Source of the DNA: Alviniconcha marisindica | Taxonomy: Eukaryota > Mollusca > Gastropoda > Provannidae | NCBI GenBank assembly: GCA_018857735.1 | Contig: JABMCL010002280.1 | Location: 1,057,501-1,121,500 of the forward strand | Length of the DNA: 64,000 nucleotides | Direction: 5' to 3' | Part shown: in pieces, positions 36,501-45,275 of the stretch | How the letters are laid out: every line of letters starts with the position of its first letter | Numbering within the stretch: position 1 is the stretch's first letter | Translations under genes and position numbers: made by a program | The notes under the pieces: model-generated | What the model was told of the DNA's origin: nothing | Databases searched by the model: none | What the model saw: the letters and a program-made list of their open reading frames with translations, nothing else

Positions 36501-37695
36501 TACAATGCAGGCTTTTTCTTCAGTGTGGAGATGGAGCTGTCTATAGTGTCAGCCCATGTGTTACGATGCAGGCTTTTTGTCTTTCTTCAGTGTGGAGACA
36601 TAGCTGTGTACAGTGTCAGTCCATGTGTTTTTTCTCTTTCTTCAGTGTGGAGACATAGCTGTGTACAGTGTCAGTCCATGTGTTTCAAACATATCTGTCT
36701 ACTGTCAGTCCATGTGTTACTACGCAGGCTTTTCTCTTTCTTCAGTGTGGAGACATAGCTGTGTACAGTGTCAGTCCATGTGTTTCAAACATATCTGTCT
36801 ACTGTGTCAGTCCATGTGTTACAATGCAGGCTTTTGTCTTTCTTCAGTGTGGAGACATAGCAAACTCCAAGCCCTGGTTTACAACATCCTTCCTTCAACC
36901 ACTGCCGTATTTAGTTACACTATAGGGTCCAGAAAACTGTCAGCTAACGAGCATTTTTTTGTTGGTGCTCAAACAGTAGTAAGTTTCTTACAGACAACTC
37001 AGATTATGTCAGACATTTGTTTTATAACTGACTATGTTGCTTACGCCAGCTCAAATAAAACCAAAATCGTTTGAATCGAGACGGAACTCTTTTTTTACCT
37101 GGGGTGGATGCGGCTCATGTTTACGTGCATGCTTGGGCACTAGGTTGCTTCTACAGTCATATTAGTACCCAAACCTTTCAGAGGGCACTGACTGCATCAG
37201 TGGACAGCTGCGCGGAGATAAAGAGTGCCCCTTCAGTGACGTAGCTAAATCTGGCAGAGTTTGGAGGAGGGTGCCGGAGAGTGATGCTCAGAGTGTGGAG
37301 ACATAGCTGTGTACAGTGTCAGTCAATATGTTTCAAACATATATGTCTACAGTGTCAGTCCATGTGTTGCAAACACATCTGTTTGCTGTGTCAATCCATG
37401 TGTTAAATGCAGGCTTGTTCTTCAGTGTGGAGATGGAGCTGTCTACAATGTCAGTCCCAAGTGTTACAATACCGGGCTTGTGCTGTTGCAGGTTCCTTTC
37501 CCCAATCCCTTCCTCAGCGTGGAGTCGCTGCTGTCCGTGTGCCTGTCCAGTGACAGCCAGCTCCTGTCGGGCGTGGACAAGCACAACTACGTCAAGAGCC
37601 TCCAGTCCTGGGCCATGCACTTTGCGGTCACATCACAGCAGCGAACCAACACAGACACTCTCTTTGAGAAGGCCGAGAAAGACGTTGGACTTTAG
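14130..37695 (+). CDS. GEMIN5: Gem-associated protein 5 (Gemin5), C-terminal two thirds, 10 exons
   Basis: Gemin5 is the snRNA-recognising subunit of the SMN complex, which loads Sm cores on spliceosomal snRNAs in the cytoplasm; it also binds ribosomes and mRNA. Ten exons join in frame (phases 1,2,2,0,1,0,0,1,0) to 1013 codons ending in TAG. Numbering from the first full codon, residues 1-390 form the helical TPR-like dimerisation region (landmarks LWKGNISGAIQLARER, DPVLEDLYTDW). Residues 395-946 are one very large exon holding a long disordered insert. Residues 900-1013 match the conserved C-terminal RNA-binding region (FPNPFLSVESLLSVCL). The WD40 N-terminal half is missing because the window starts too late. 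The first exon begins mid-codon after a TTTCAG acceptor, so an upstream exon must exist, yet none is visible in the preceding 14 kb. The insert makes this segment roughly 340 residues longer than I recall for the vertebrate protein. Identification is by remembered family sequence, not a search. Confidence 0.95.
14460..14595. repeat. (GT)n/(GC)-rich microsatellite
   Basis: GTGTGCGTGCG mosaic in the intron between GEMIN5 exons a and b. Confidence 0.9.
14802..14949 (+). CDS. GEMIN5: GEMIN5 exon b
   Basis: Acceptor TTGCAG, donor GTGAGT. Encodes SYETWLTLCEEYAEQLEEEG through LYPAIDLFRRHRLF, a helix-turn-helix repeat of the TPR-like domain. The end of the exon with its donor is repeated three times downstream. 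Confidence 0.96.
14950..15360 (+). repeat. Three tandem copies of GEMIN5 exon-b end plus donor
   Basis: CTGTTCAGGTGAGT-like junctions recur near 15001, 15061 and 15316, preceded by diverged versions of the exon's last ~36 bases (CTCTTCAGG, GCYG). The last copy is separated by two element C insertions. Confidence 0.85.
15088..15260 (+). mobile_element. Element C, two tandem partial copies
   Basis: AGGAGCTGTGTGAAAGTCGA at 15099 and a matching AGAGCTGTGTGAAAGTCGAG at about 15177, each ending in GTGGACGTAAAGCAACAC. Confidence 0.75.
15410..16030 (+). repeat. Complex tandem repeat region
   Basis: A GGTGACAGTCGTTGGCAA unit at 15420-15680 gives way to a CAGTTCTTTGCAGAGCTTTG unit at 15725-16010. Confidence 0.8.
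16507..17080. repeat. (CT)n microsatellites
   Basis: CT/CTGT tract at 16507-16695 and a pure CT run at 16998-17080; poly(C) follows at 17227-17292. About 300 bp of unremarkable sequence separates the two CT tracts. Confidence 0.93.
18387..18681 (+). mobile_element. SINE-B, full copy
   Basis: A tRNA-like head (GAGCCGGTTTGGCCTAGCGG, GGCTCGATTCTGC) is followed by a body containing GGTGACAGTGTAGGTATATA. The tail is ATGGTTTCTGTGGACTTTAA. Inverted copies lie at 31706-32040 and 19873-20082. Confidence 0.85.
19873..20082 (-). mobile_element. SINE-B, head-less copy
   Basis: Reverse-complement match to the tail and body (GGTGCTTAATGTCCACAGAA, CATTAAGATGGGCAGCGATG); the tRNA-like head is missing. Confidence 0.8.
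20240..20515 (+). repeat. Tandem repeat, ~90-bp unit, three copies
   Basis: TTTGTTGTTTTGAAGACA, TTTC-GTGAGGAAG and GTGAGTAAAACATGTC recur in order. Confidence 0.85.
20686..20805 (+). CDS. GEMIN5: GEMIN5 exon c
   Basis: Acceptor CTGCGCAG, donor GTATGG. Encodes EAVALARVRLSPLDPVLEDL and onward to YEQAAK, a strongly conserved TPR-like stretch. The donor is weak (GTATGG) and is followed at once by a 32-bp minisatellite that repeats a donor-like motif. Confidence 0.96.
20803..21975 (+). repeat. 32-bp minisatellite starting at GEMIN5 exon-c donor, ~35 copies
   Basis: Unit ATGGTAGGGCATTAACAGTC then ATTGGCTTACTG. The first unit includes the last three bases of exon c and the functional donor GTATGG. 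Most later units carry GTAGGG or GTATGG at the same place. Units past about 21660 are more diverged. Confidence 0.95.
22080..22460 (-). repeat. Dispersed repeat D, longer copy
   Basis: The end GGTCACCAAGGTAAACGAAA is the inverse of 7083-7140. The remaining ~300 bp is not obviously coding. Confidence 0.5.
22889..23099 (+). CDS. GEMIN5: GEMIN5 exon d
   Basis: Acceptor GGTTGCAG, donor GTGCTC (poor beyond GT). Encodes YLAMKHIQDAAQVITRRSDQ to LAFLREHQPLK. The split codon TG|T makes Cys, as in the vertebrate AAKCY stretch. A full-length SINE-A lies 53 bp past the donor. Confidence 0.95.
23152..23618 (+). mobile_element. SINE-A, full-length copy
   Basis: Best-preserved head: GGGATAGCTCAGTGGTTAGA, then GGTCACGGGTTCGAATCCC. 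The body includes ACACCTTACGTATGTGGCTT and ATTCAAAAACACGCTATAAA, ending GCAATCATCAATCA. Confidence 0.9.
23960..24322. repeat. (CT)n/(C)n/(TCTG)n pyrimidine tract
   Basis: Almost pure pyrimidine for 360 bp, with two C runs; the open frames through it are artefacts. Confidence 0.95.
24485..24835 (+). repeat. ~60-bp tandem repeat, six copies
   Basis: ACACTCCAGCTCTTCCAAGA, TGCAAACTTGTTGCC and CCTCTTAAACTG recur in order. Confidence 0.93.
25083..25224 (+). CDS. GEMIN5: GEMIN5 exon e
   Basis: Acceptor TTTTTTGCAG, donor GTGAGG. Encodes VFVPYVSVHEMVMHELKLLL to TTPADKLGIP. The exon end and donor are copied at about 25343 and 25480. Confidence 0.92.
25205..25815 (+). repeat. ~135-bp tandem repeat including GEMIN5 exon-e donor
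   Basis: CTGGGCATCCCAGGTGAGGA spans the functional junction; near-identical sequence recurs at 25343 and a diverged form at 25480 (CATCCTGGGCAAGG). Each is followed by TGATCCCAC, CTTCATGGGAAT and CAGTGAGGCTGTGTGCTAAA. Fragments of the unit reappear at 25640 and 25782. Confidence 0.9.
25999..26083. repeat. (CA)n microsatellite
   Basis: Uninterrupted CA run. Confidence 0.97.
26165..26490 (+). repeat. Duplicated intronic block
   Basis: GGGTACAAGGATAT, CACCAGATTAATAT, GACAACCATGATG and GTGAATTTGTTCA occur twice in the same order, with a small third fragment. Confidence 0.8.
26753..26955 (+). CDS. GEMIN5: GEMIN5 exon f
   Basis: Acceptor TTTCTCACAG, donor GTTTGT. Encodes FILDPKEADPVLPWEPYLVA to LQQLQSGRQAHLDTQQ. 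Phase is consistent with exons on both sides. Confidence 0.92.
27140..27450. repeat. (GT)n microsatellite mosaic
   Basis: GT runs interrupted by TTGT and TATG units. Confidence 0.93.
28412..28468 (+). CDS. GEMIN5: GEMIN5 exon g (57-bp mini-exon)
   Basis: Acceptor GCTGCTAG, donor GTAGTG. It is a 19-codon phase 0/0 exon, LTQKGLEYIQKLEPEVLKK. It fits the linker expected between exons f and h and has coding-like composition, but it is short, and skipping it would keep the frame. Confidence 0.75.
31117..31152. repeat. (CT)n microsatellite
   Basis: Short CT run followed by CCCTC repeats. The rest of the 28469-33136 intron is mostly unique AT-rich sequence apart from the entries below. Confidence 0.93.
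31612..31679. repeat. (GT)n microsatellite
   Basis: GT run with one TT interruption. Confidence 0.97.
31706..32040 (-). mobile_element. SINE-B, full inverted copy
   Basis: Reads tail to head on +: ATGGTGCTTAACGTCCACAG to AGGCCAAACCGGCTCTC. Flanking AAGTAAGTAAG is the terminal simple repeat. Confidence 0.88.
32420..32726 (+). repeat. 61-bp tandem repeat, five copies
   Basis: GAGCTGTTTCCCCCCAGCAG followed by GTATACTTAGTGTGGAGAGC and ATAGAAATTAGGGTCACC. Each unit holds an acceptor-like tract, a CAG and a GTATAC donor-like site, but no exon is nearby. Confidence 0.93.
32931..33030. repeat. (GA)n(GT)n microsatellite
   Basis: GA run, then GT run with one GCGC. Confidence 0.97.
33137..33299 (+). 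CDS. GEMIN5: GEMIN5 exon h
   Basis: Acceptor TTTTGCCAG, donor GTAAAC. Encodes VLLQVCVDITLWLLALLTNQ to LLSALCRLILPQ. It aligns with the vertebrate LLLHICHDLTLAVL helix. Confidence 0.95.
33538..33710. repeat. (GT)n/(GC)n microsatellite
   Basis: GT run, (GC)7, further GT; about 100 bp before GEMIN5 exon i. Confidence 0.95.
33808..35465 (+). CDS. GEMIN5: GEMIN5 exon i, 1658-bp exon with disordered insert
   Basis: Acceptor GTTGCAG, donor GTTAGC. It opens with PKYTLKLQQEVAALRVLINM, then YYYLSVLHFLQDLYKTHS, both alpha-helical. About 180 residues rich in Gly, Ser, Thr, Asp and Ala follow with no recognisable fold. A conserved helical block comes next (WRLSLSPLLQLSKGLLWDVQ to HIHRAISQHLL), then a His/Asn-rich run and a Ser/Pro-rich tract. 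The exon ends in EDEQ-like helical sequence (SYVTLAILKDEQDFVMGELK). It is visibly GC-rich against AT-rich flanks. That composition leaves long open frames on the other strand (for example 33750-34385), which I do not regard as genes. Confidence 0.95.
35570..35640 (-). mobile_element. Element E fragment
   Basis: CTATGGACAAAATTTTGCAC and AAATACTTTTATTATTATTA are the inverse of sequence at 56660-56712. Confidence 0.5.
36380..36860 (+). repeat. Tandem repeat before GEMIN5 last exon, ~65-bp unit
   Basis: TTCTTCAGTGTGGAGACATA, GCTGTGTACAGTGTCAGTCC and ATGTGTTACAATGCAGGC recur about seven times. Each unit contains a pyrimidine-rich CTTTCTTCAG acceptor-like site. Confidence 0.92.
36858..37290 (+). 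mobile_element. Element E, copy inserted in tandem array
   Basis: CAAACTCCAAGCCCTGGTTT, AACTCAGATTATGTCAGACA and GGCAGAGTTTGGAGGA match 56475-57210 in order. It splits the array at 36380-37490. Confidence 0.65.
37290..37491 (+). repeat. Final units of array, ending in GEMIN5 exon-j acceptor
   Basis: GTGTGGAGACATAGCTGTGT continues the unit of 36380-36860. The last unit, GTGTTACAATACCGGGCTTG then TGCTGTTGCAG, is the functional acceptor tract. Confidence 0.88.
37492..37695 (+). CDS. GEMIN5: GEMIN5 terminal exon j and stop
   Basis: Acceptor GCTGTTGCAG. Encodes VPFPNPFLSVESLLSVCLSS to TDTLFEKAEKDVGL, then TAG at 37693-37695. It corresponds to the conserved C-terminal helices of Gemin5. The acceptor tract is the last, diverged unit of a tandem array. 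Confidence 0.95.
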   Translation, partial: VPFPNPFLSVESLLSVCLSSDSQLLSGVDKHNYVKSLQSWAMHFAVTSQQRTNTDTLFEKAEKDVGL

Positions 37696-37919
37696 AGCCA
37701 CAGTCGCCCGATCCCCATGCAACTGTGGACGTTTTGTTAGACAATTAAGGCACATGCAGAGAGAATGGAGTTTCAGTGCTGCAGTCCCTTGATCACCTAC
37801 TGTTGACTCATGTCAAAAAAAGTGGCTCTGAGGGGCGTTGGAGTTTAAAGCTGCAGTCATTCACTCACTGGCTGCTGACTTCTGCTCGATAATTGGTCCA
37901 GAAAGAACTCATTAGCAGT

Positions 37920-38155
37920 TCAAAGCTGCAGTCACTTGCTCGCCAGTCATTGACACTTTTTTGGATAAGGCGCAGAAGGAGATTAGGTTTTACTTAAAGC
38001 TGCAATCACTAACTCACCAGCCGCTGATTTAAAATTAAAAAATATTGCAAAGCTGCAGTCACTTGTTCACCAGTCATTGACACTGTTGGATAAGGTGCAG
38101 AAGGAGATTCGATTTTACTTAAAACTGCAATCACTAACTCACCAGCTGCTGATTT
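37920..38155 (+). repeat. Duplication in probable GEMIN5 3' UTR, ~120-bp unit
   Basis: AAAGCTGCAGTCACTTG, CACCAGTCATTGACACT, GCAGAAGGAGATT and TGCAATCACTAACTCACCAG occur twice in order. Confidence 0.85.
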
Positions 38156-38884
38156 TATTTTATTTTATTTTATATTTGTACAGGAAGGAAATCTGCAGGC
38201 ACTCAGCAAACATACTTTCGGCCATTTTGACCAAGCTTAGAAAAAGTTTGGACTTTGTGAGCACAGCCAACATTTATCCTTCACACTGTTGCAGGGCAGG
38301 GTGTGGGGAAAAGTGCCTGAAGCAACAAGGCAGCTTTTTTCCCCAACAATTGCCTTAACTGGCAGGGATGAGTTTAGCCACAGTGAAGATTGTCAGCAGC
38401 ACTCTCAGGGAATATTGGTACTCATTTCCAGTTGAATTTTGGGTGCGACTGTTTTTTTATAGTTAGCTAGTGGGTTGTGTCGTCTTTTGAGGACGTACAG
38501 TGTGTATTTTTTTCTCACCCAAATGGCCTGTCTGCTTCCTCATCGCTGCAACTTTGTAAGGTAATCAGCTTGGAAGTATGCAAGAACTTTTCAAAAAAAC
38601 TAAATAATATGAAGTGCTTAAGATTTTTCAGTGCTTCCAGCACACATCAGTATCTGCCTTACCTTTTTATTTGCAGAACACTTATTTTGATTGTTGTACG
38701 CACATGTTAGAGCTCCCATGTCCAGCTGAAGTAATTACCCAAATAGCGATTTTGGCTGCTCCTAAAGGGATGATATTACAAGCAAGGACTTGCAGTGGAT
38801 TTTTCATTTTGTTGGCACATAGGATCAGTTTAGGTTCCTTCTTTTTTCTTTCTCCTTTTTTTCTTTTTTTCTTTTTAACAAAGT

Positions 38885-39740
38885 GACCTGTTGACTGCTC
38901 GTGAGAGCAGTAAGCAGTTGACTGCTGGTGATAGCATTAGCAGTGAGGTTGACTGCTGGTGAGAGCAGTGAACAGTTGACTGCTGGTGAGTGTAAGGAGC
39001 AGTAAACTGCTGGTGAGAGCAGTGAGCAGTTGACTGCTGGTGAGTGTGGGGAGCCATTAACTGCTGGTGAGAGCAGTAAGCAGTTGACTGCTGGTGAGTG
39101 TGGGGAGCCATTAACTGCTGGTGAGAGCAGTAAGCAGTTGACTGCTGACGAGAGATGAGAGCAGTGAGCAGTTGACTGCTGGTGAGTGTAGGGAGCAGCT
39201 GGTGAGGGTAGGGAGCAGTTAACTTTGAGGGCAGTGAGCAGTTGACTGCTGGTGAGAGCAGTGAGCAGTTGACTGCTGGTGAGTGTAGGGAGTGGCTGGT
39301 GGGGGTAGCAATAACTGCTGGTGAGAGCAGTGAGCAGTTTGCCCGTCCCTAATAGGCCATCTCGCCTCCGTGGACGTAAAGCACCAAGAAAGAAGAAAAG
39401 TGAGCAGTTGACTGCTGGTGAGAGCAGTGAGCAGTTGACTGCTGGTGAGTGTAGGGAGCAGCTGGAGATGGTAGGGAGCTGTTAACTGCTGGTGAGTGTA
39501 GGGAGCAGCTGGAGATGGTAGGGAGCTGTTAACTGCTGGTGAGAGCAGTGAGCAATTGACTGCTGGTGGGAGCAGTGAGCAATTGACTGCTGGTGAGAGG
39601 TGAAAGCAGGAAGCAGTTGACTGTGGTGAGAGCAGTGAGCAGTTGACTGTGGTGAGAGCAGTAAACAGTTGACTGCCATTGAGAGCAGTGAGCAGTTGAC
39701 TGCTGGTGAGTGCTATGAGCTGCTAGCTGTGAACAGTGGA
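38885..39740 (+). repeat. ~27-bp minisatellite of small hairpins
   Basis: Unit GTTGACTGCTGGTGAGAGCA then GTGAGCA. ACTGCT and AGCAGT inside each unit can pair across a GGTGAG loop. Variants with TGTAGGGAGCAG alternate. An element C tail is inserted at 39344. Confidence 0.92.
39344..39393 (+). mobile_element. Element C tail fragment
   Basis: GCCCGTCCCTAATAGGCC and CCGTGGACGTAAAGCACCAA match the 3' end of element C. Confidence 0.7.
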
Positions 39741-40199
39741 ATGCTGGTGTGAATAGGTTAAAATATGGACATACCTGGTGTGAATAGGTTAAAATGTGGA
39801 CATACTTTGTCGTGGCAGTTTATTACATGTTCATTTTTACCATCTTCTTTTGTGTTGTTTGTGGAGCTCGGTGGTGAAGACATACTGCACTCATTCAATG
39901 CGGATTCTGGGACAAATTAACCTTAGGGTGGAGCAACTAGTGCATTATTACATATATAATTCTGCTCATTATCTCTCTCAGGACTCATCCTAGTGCCCAG
40001 AATGTCAGGTGAGGTTTCCACTAAGTTCTACACTGACATGTATGTGTGCACCTTGCTGGCTTCCACTGCAGATTGAGGAACGGCACTGGGTGGATGGACA
40101 CCTTCTACTGGTGAAAATATCACTCTGGCATTCACACAGACAAATCGGGTTTTTAAACTGTGCTGCATTTTGGTTACTCACAAGACTGTTTTAGCCTGG

Positions 40200-40205
40200 A
40201 ATAAA
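40200..40205 (+). terminator. Candidate GEMIN5 poly(A) signal AATAAA (proximal)
   Basis: AATAAA about 2.5 kb after the stop, followed by T/G-rich sequence. Position-only evidence. Confidence 0.25.
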
Positions 40206-41945
40206 GTATGGTGCCGAGTTTCTATTTGTCTACATACAGTGTTTGCACACTGAAACTGTTGGTTGGTTGGTTTTCTGAAAAAGCAGTTTGATGGAGGAAT
40301 ATATTCTTGTACATCACACAAGAGCCTTGGAAAAATTAATGTAAGGGAGAGCACCATGCCGTAATCAGCAGGGCAAGAGTTATCATAGGTGACTGTAGTT
40401 GTGTCCCTTGTTACAATACAACTAAAGAGAAGACCCCAAAAAAGGAACTTCACTGTCCATATTACATGTGCGACATTGATCAAGTGCTATTAATTCTTGT
40501 GTGTTGATTAAAAAAAGAAAAACTTTTTACACCAGCAATAGGCTCTGAGTTATAATATGTAGAGGTCTTTTTGTGTGTGTCCTCGCCCCCACCCCCACCC
40601 CCACCCCTCCTAAATGGTATAGAGGTTGTTAGTTTTTCTGATTGGCATACTATAGTCGGTGTGTAGACATTGTGACAGGCAGAGAAAAAAGGAGTCTGAT
40701 GGTGCTTGCTGATGGTGAGAGTTCATATCAGTGACAATGTGCACCAGATTTATTTTTTCTTCTCATATCAGTTACAATGAGTACCATTTTTTTTTTTTTT
40801 TTTTTTTTGTTCTCCTTTAAAACTACAAATGTGAGAACTGTTGTTCTGGACCATAGAGCAGATGGATGTGGTTTTGACCTTGTGTGTTGTTCCATGGATT
40901 TGTGATGTTGCTTTTACTGATCGATCAGTTTCAACTGTCCTGGTGAATTCAAGTTTTAAAATTGTTAAGCATTGTTCAGAATGTTATTAATGTCATTGTT
41001 GATGTAGTTACTTCACTGTACTATGTTTTGAGCATGCCAACAGTCAGTGTTAATTAAAATGGTGAATTTGCAATCTGCAGTTTTGCAATTTGCACATCTG
41101 GTGAAGCTTATGCTGTTACATGCTGATTCCAGTGTTTTGCAAATTGTACAGCGTTCATTTTATAGGGCAGTGTTGTCAGAGTTGTTGTTTTGAATTGATG
41201 GATCGAACTGTGTTAAAATGTACCAAATGTACTTTTGTCACTGAAATTAGCCTGGACAGTGGCTTAGAGTGTGTTGAAGTATTTTGTTATGATTGCTCGT
41301 AGAAGCAGCTTGCTTGTTTTTCATTATCTCATTGATCTTTTCTGTCTTCGCTAATCAAAATTCATGTCAGTTTCCTTCAGTCAGTTTAAGCCAGCTGTGA
41401 CGGTCGTGCAAACCCAGTCTACAATTTAATGTTTGGAGTAAATGAAATGTATACATTTTTGCTCATGCAGTTTCTTTATGCTGCTAGGAACTTTAATTCG
41501 TGTAGCACATCAAGAGTTCATCATCTCAACTAAAAAACTAAAAAGAACCCTTAAAAAAACTTAGTTTCCACCTAACAGCATGCAGGATAAGAACTTGCTC
41601 CAGAATGTAGCATGTATTTCTCCAGGAACAGCGATCAGAGACATAAATCCGTCAGAACAGTTTTTCATTCCATACACCTCATCAGACTGTTTTTATGTCA
41701 AAGCTGGCAGAATCAGCATTCCGTAGGGAGGTCACAACCTGTTCTGATGTCCATAAGCTACACATAACTTCTGACACCTCCCCCCCCCACACACACAAAG
41801 GCATCCTGTGAAAACTAACTGGAGCGGCTCTAAAGATCATTTATTTTTGCTTCCTTGTCTTAAGCCATGATGTATTTGTACCATTTTGTTCATCACAAAG
41901 GTGGTTTGATGCTTTAAATTTGAAGAAGAAAAAGGTAAATGGCAA

Positions 41946-41951
41946 AATAAA
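41946..41951 (+). terminator. Candidate GEMIN5 poly(A) signal AATAAA (distal)
   Basis: AATAAA followed closely by TGTGTGTCCGTGTT, a GU-rich element of the kind seen downstream of cleavage sites. Confidence 0.3.
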
Positions 41952-42149
41952 TGTGTGTCCGTGTTAAAATAAGTAAGTATTCATTTGAACCTTTTCGTGT
42001 TTGGTAAATGGCAAGCATTGGCTATGGTGTGTTTTGTGGTTGCTGTGGCACTGCCAGTTCAACCCTTGTAGCAGGTCTCATTATCTGCTGAGTACTTTGC
42101 CATAAAAACTTCCTCCTTTCTTTTTCTTTTTTCTTTTCTAACTGGTCAG

Positions 42150-42350
42150 ATTGGAGGTTGGCCTATTTTGAACTGGCTATGTGGATGTGCTCTGAGGTTG
42201 GCCTATTTAAACTGGCTATGTGGATGTGCTCTGAAGTCAGCCTAGTTTAACTGGCTATGTGGATGTGCTCTGAAGTTGGCCTAGTTTAACTGGCTATGTG
42301 GATGTGCTCTGAAGTTGGCCTAGTTTAACTGGCTGTGTGGATGTGCTCTG
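42150..42350 (+). repeat. ~39-bp tandem repeat, five copies
   Basis: GGCTATGTGGATGTGCTCTG then AAGTTGGCCTAGTTTAACT. Confidence 0.95.
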
Positions 42351-42629
42351 CCAATACAGTCAAGGCATGCATGCCACAAAGTTGTGTCAAGTTCATTCTC
42401 TAGGGATGGCTACTTGTCATAAATAGCTTAGGAGCCCAAGAGCACTTAATAGCAACACACATAGCAGCAGCATAGTTGAAGAGCAGCGTGCTCAGGTGAC
42501 AATCCAATTACAAGCAGATGGTTGTACAGTGGTGAGGTTTTCTCATTCATGCATTGGCTGTCTTAACTTCGTGAAATCACTGATGTGATTTGCCGAGTTG
42601 ATGGTAATTGTAGCGCCTGTGACCAACAG

Positions 42630-42676
42630 TTTCCAGAATTCAGCCATGTATATATTATATGGTTGAATTCTGGAAA
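42630..42676. repeat. Near-perfect palindrome
   Basis: TTTCCAGAATTCAGCCAT and ATGGTTGAATTCTGGAAA flank a TATATATT centre; 23-bp arms with one or two mismatches. Confidence 0.8.
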
Positions 42677-43989
42677 TTATATCTGTGGTTTTAGTGCAAA
42701 AGAAAGGTTTAAGAGATCCCTAAAGCCCCAGAAGGGAACTCCAATTAGTCTTTCTTTCTGTGATTGTAAGTAAGTGCCATTGCATGGGTGGATGTCATGC
42801 TCACTCTCTCCAAAACACCAGGCAGAGATATCAAAGGAGTTGGGTACTGACTGGAAACATGCCAAGCAGCAACTACCAGCTTCCCCCTCCTGATGCCTGT
42901 GCCACAGTTGATTACATCATGACCTGTCCCAGACCCCCTTTCCTTTGTGCAATATCACAAAAAGGACATGATCTGTCCAGATGGATGCCAGGGTGTTGGC
43001 CATGGCTGTTTTTGTGAACGGACCATTCCAGTCTGTGATCATGCATTATAATAAAGAGAATTTTAGGTAATCCCTTCTGCGGCAGTGCAACAGGGTAAGA
43101 AAGACACTGACCATGACAGCTTTCTCTGCTTTCAAAAGAAAGAAGATGGTGAGTGAGAGAGAAGAGAAGCATTCATCACTGCATTCATCCTAGCTCTTGT
43201 TTCACAAAACGGACTCAAAATAGAATGGAAAGACTGGTGCAAGACTTCACCGTGCAGTGGAAAGTGAAAAAGCTGCTGTATCGTCATCACCTACAGGTAG
43301 ACCAGCTGCCACCAGTATGGTGGGGCGTTGATGTTGTTAGTGGGTCGTTGTTTGGAGTTGTGTACATTTGAGTGTTTTGCTAGCACGCTGTTTTGTGGCA
43401 GCGCTGTCGTACATGTTGCATCGTCAAGTGCTTTAGGTATAATTATCTAGACTGAGTGAGAATGAAATTGTTAGTTTTAGGGTTGTGTTCTTTTGTAATT
43501 TGTTTTGTTTTGTTGTTGTGGTTGTTGTTTTCATATATCTACACCAAAGTACCAAAGTTAGACGAAGAGAACTCTAGCAGTAGCACTGAAATAATTATGC
43601 TTGTTATATGTTTTCATAAGGATGTTTTTGCTGTGTCAGCCTTTTTTTTTCTTTTTTCTTTTTTCTTTTAATGAGAAAAAAAGTCTGACAATCGCACATT
43701 GAACCAAGTTTTACTGGAAAAAACCCACAAACCCCCCACTCATGTTGGTTAGACTTGAGCACTATGAGAACTAAAGCCGGTGCCTTGTTTGCATTTTGCT
43801 GCATTTGGCATTTTTCTTGTTACCAGTGTGTCTTCAACAGCTGCATGCTCATGACATTAATGTTATCTTTTTTGAGGATGAGGATAAGGAACGAGGTCCA
43901 ACTTCTTCCATACGAAAGTCCGACAGATTTCTTCACTGCTGGGAGTGGTGCCAGGTTTTAAAGTGAATCAAAAGGAAGAGACCAGGGAG

Positions 43990-44570
43990 TGATGGGGCGG
44001 TTAGGTTGGATCCAGATGAACAGTTCACTTCAGGGCTGTTGGGACTATGAATGGTTCTGGGAGTGTTTTGGGACATAGATCCAAATGAACAGTTCACTTT
44101 AATGGACTGTTGGGACTATGAAGGGTGCTGGGAGTGTTTTGGGCCATGGATCCAAATGAACAGTTCACTTTAATGGACTGTTGGGACTATGAACGGTGCT
44201 GGGAGTGTTTTGGGACAATAAACAGTTCAGGGAGTGATGTGGTGGTTAGGCTGGATCCAAATGAACAGTTCACTTTAGGGATTGTTGGGACTCTGAACGG
44301 TGCTGAGAGTGTTTGGGTCAATAAACAGTTTAGGGAGTGGTGTGGTGGTTGGGATGGATTCCAATGAACAGTTCACTTCAAGGGCCGTTGGGACTGTGAA
44401 TGGTGCTGGTAGTGTTTTAGGACAATATACAATTTAGGGAGTGATGTGGTGGTTAGGTTGGATCCCAATGAACAGTTCACTTCAAGGGCCATTGGGACTG
44501 TGAATGGTGCTGACCTGGGAGTGTTTGGGGACAGTGAACAACAGTTCAGGGAGTGGTGGGACAAAGTGTC
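43990..44570 (+). repeat. ~85-110-bp tandem repeat, about six copies
   Basis: GAACAGTTCACTTYA, GGACTRTGAAYGGTGCTG, GGGAGTGTTTTGGGAC and GTGATGTGGTGGTTAGG recur. Confidence 0.92.
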
Positions 44571-45086
44571 AGTCAAGTGGAACACTTTGGGGAGTGTTAG
44601 CTAGGACAGAGACCATCAAGACAGTTAGAGGCAAGGCAGTTATGGCTGATCCAGTTACCAGTGCGATTTCTCTTTGGATAATGAGGTCCCCCCCACCCCC
44701 CCACCGACCCACCCCCACCCCTTCCTCCCTAACATCTGAGCCACTCACAGAAATGCGTTTCCTTGTTTCTAAAAGGTTGTGCATACAATGACTACATGAA
44801 TGCTACAACTGCTAACTCTGCTGAAGGCAGAATGACACCTTAACAGTGTGAGCGTGAAGTATTCTGTGAGGTAGAAAACTTTTAATGGACCTGACGGTGC
44901 ATTTAATCATAGGGTGACACTTCAGGGAGAAAAGGAGGATCCTGCTACCAAACAGATTGTAACGTTCTTAGCATTACAGTTGGACAGCTCAGCTGTTCAG
45001 TTGCACATCATACATGGGGAGCATTATACACTGATCAACAGCTGCCTTATGGTTTTATTCCAAGACTTTTTACCATTTTCTGTTTG

Positions 45087-45275
45087 TTTGCAGGCATTAT
45101 TGCAGTACCTCTCTACTACAACAATTGCTGTGAGTGGTACAGATGAGCTCTTGGAGTGTGGTGTTCATGAGCCATACAAGTTTCTGTTTGCAGGCATTAT
45201 TGCAGTACCTCTACTCCAACAATTGCTGTGAGTGGTACAGATGAGCTCTTGGACTGTGGTGTTTGTGAGCCGTTT
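45087..45275 (+). repeat. ~95-bp tandem duplication
   Basis: TTTGCAGGCATTATTGCAGT and GAGTGGTACAGATGAGCTCT begin and continue both units. Confidence 0.92.

Noticed and set aside
42760..43290. Possible exon or transposon fragment in a relatively repeat-free stretch
   Set aside because: Stops in all frames within about 45 codons and no recognisable motif.
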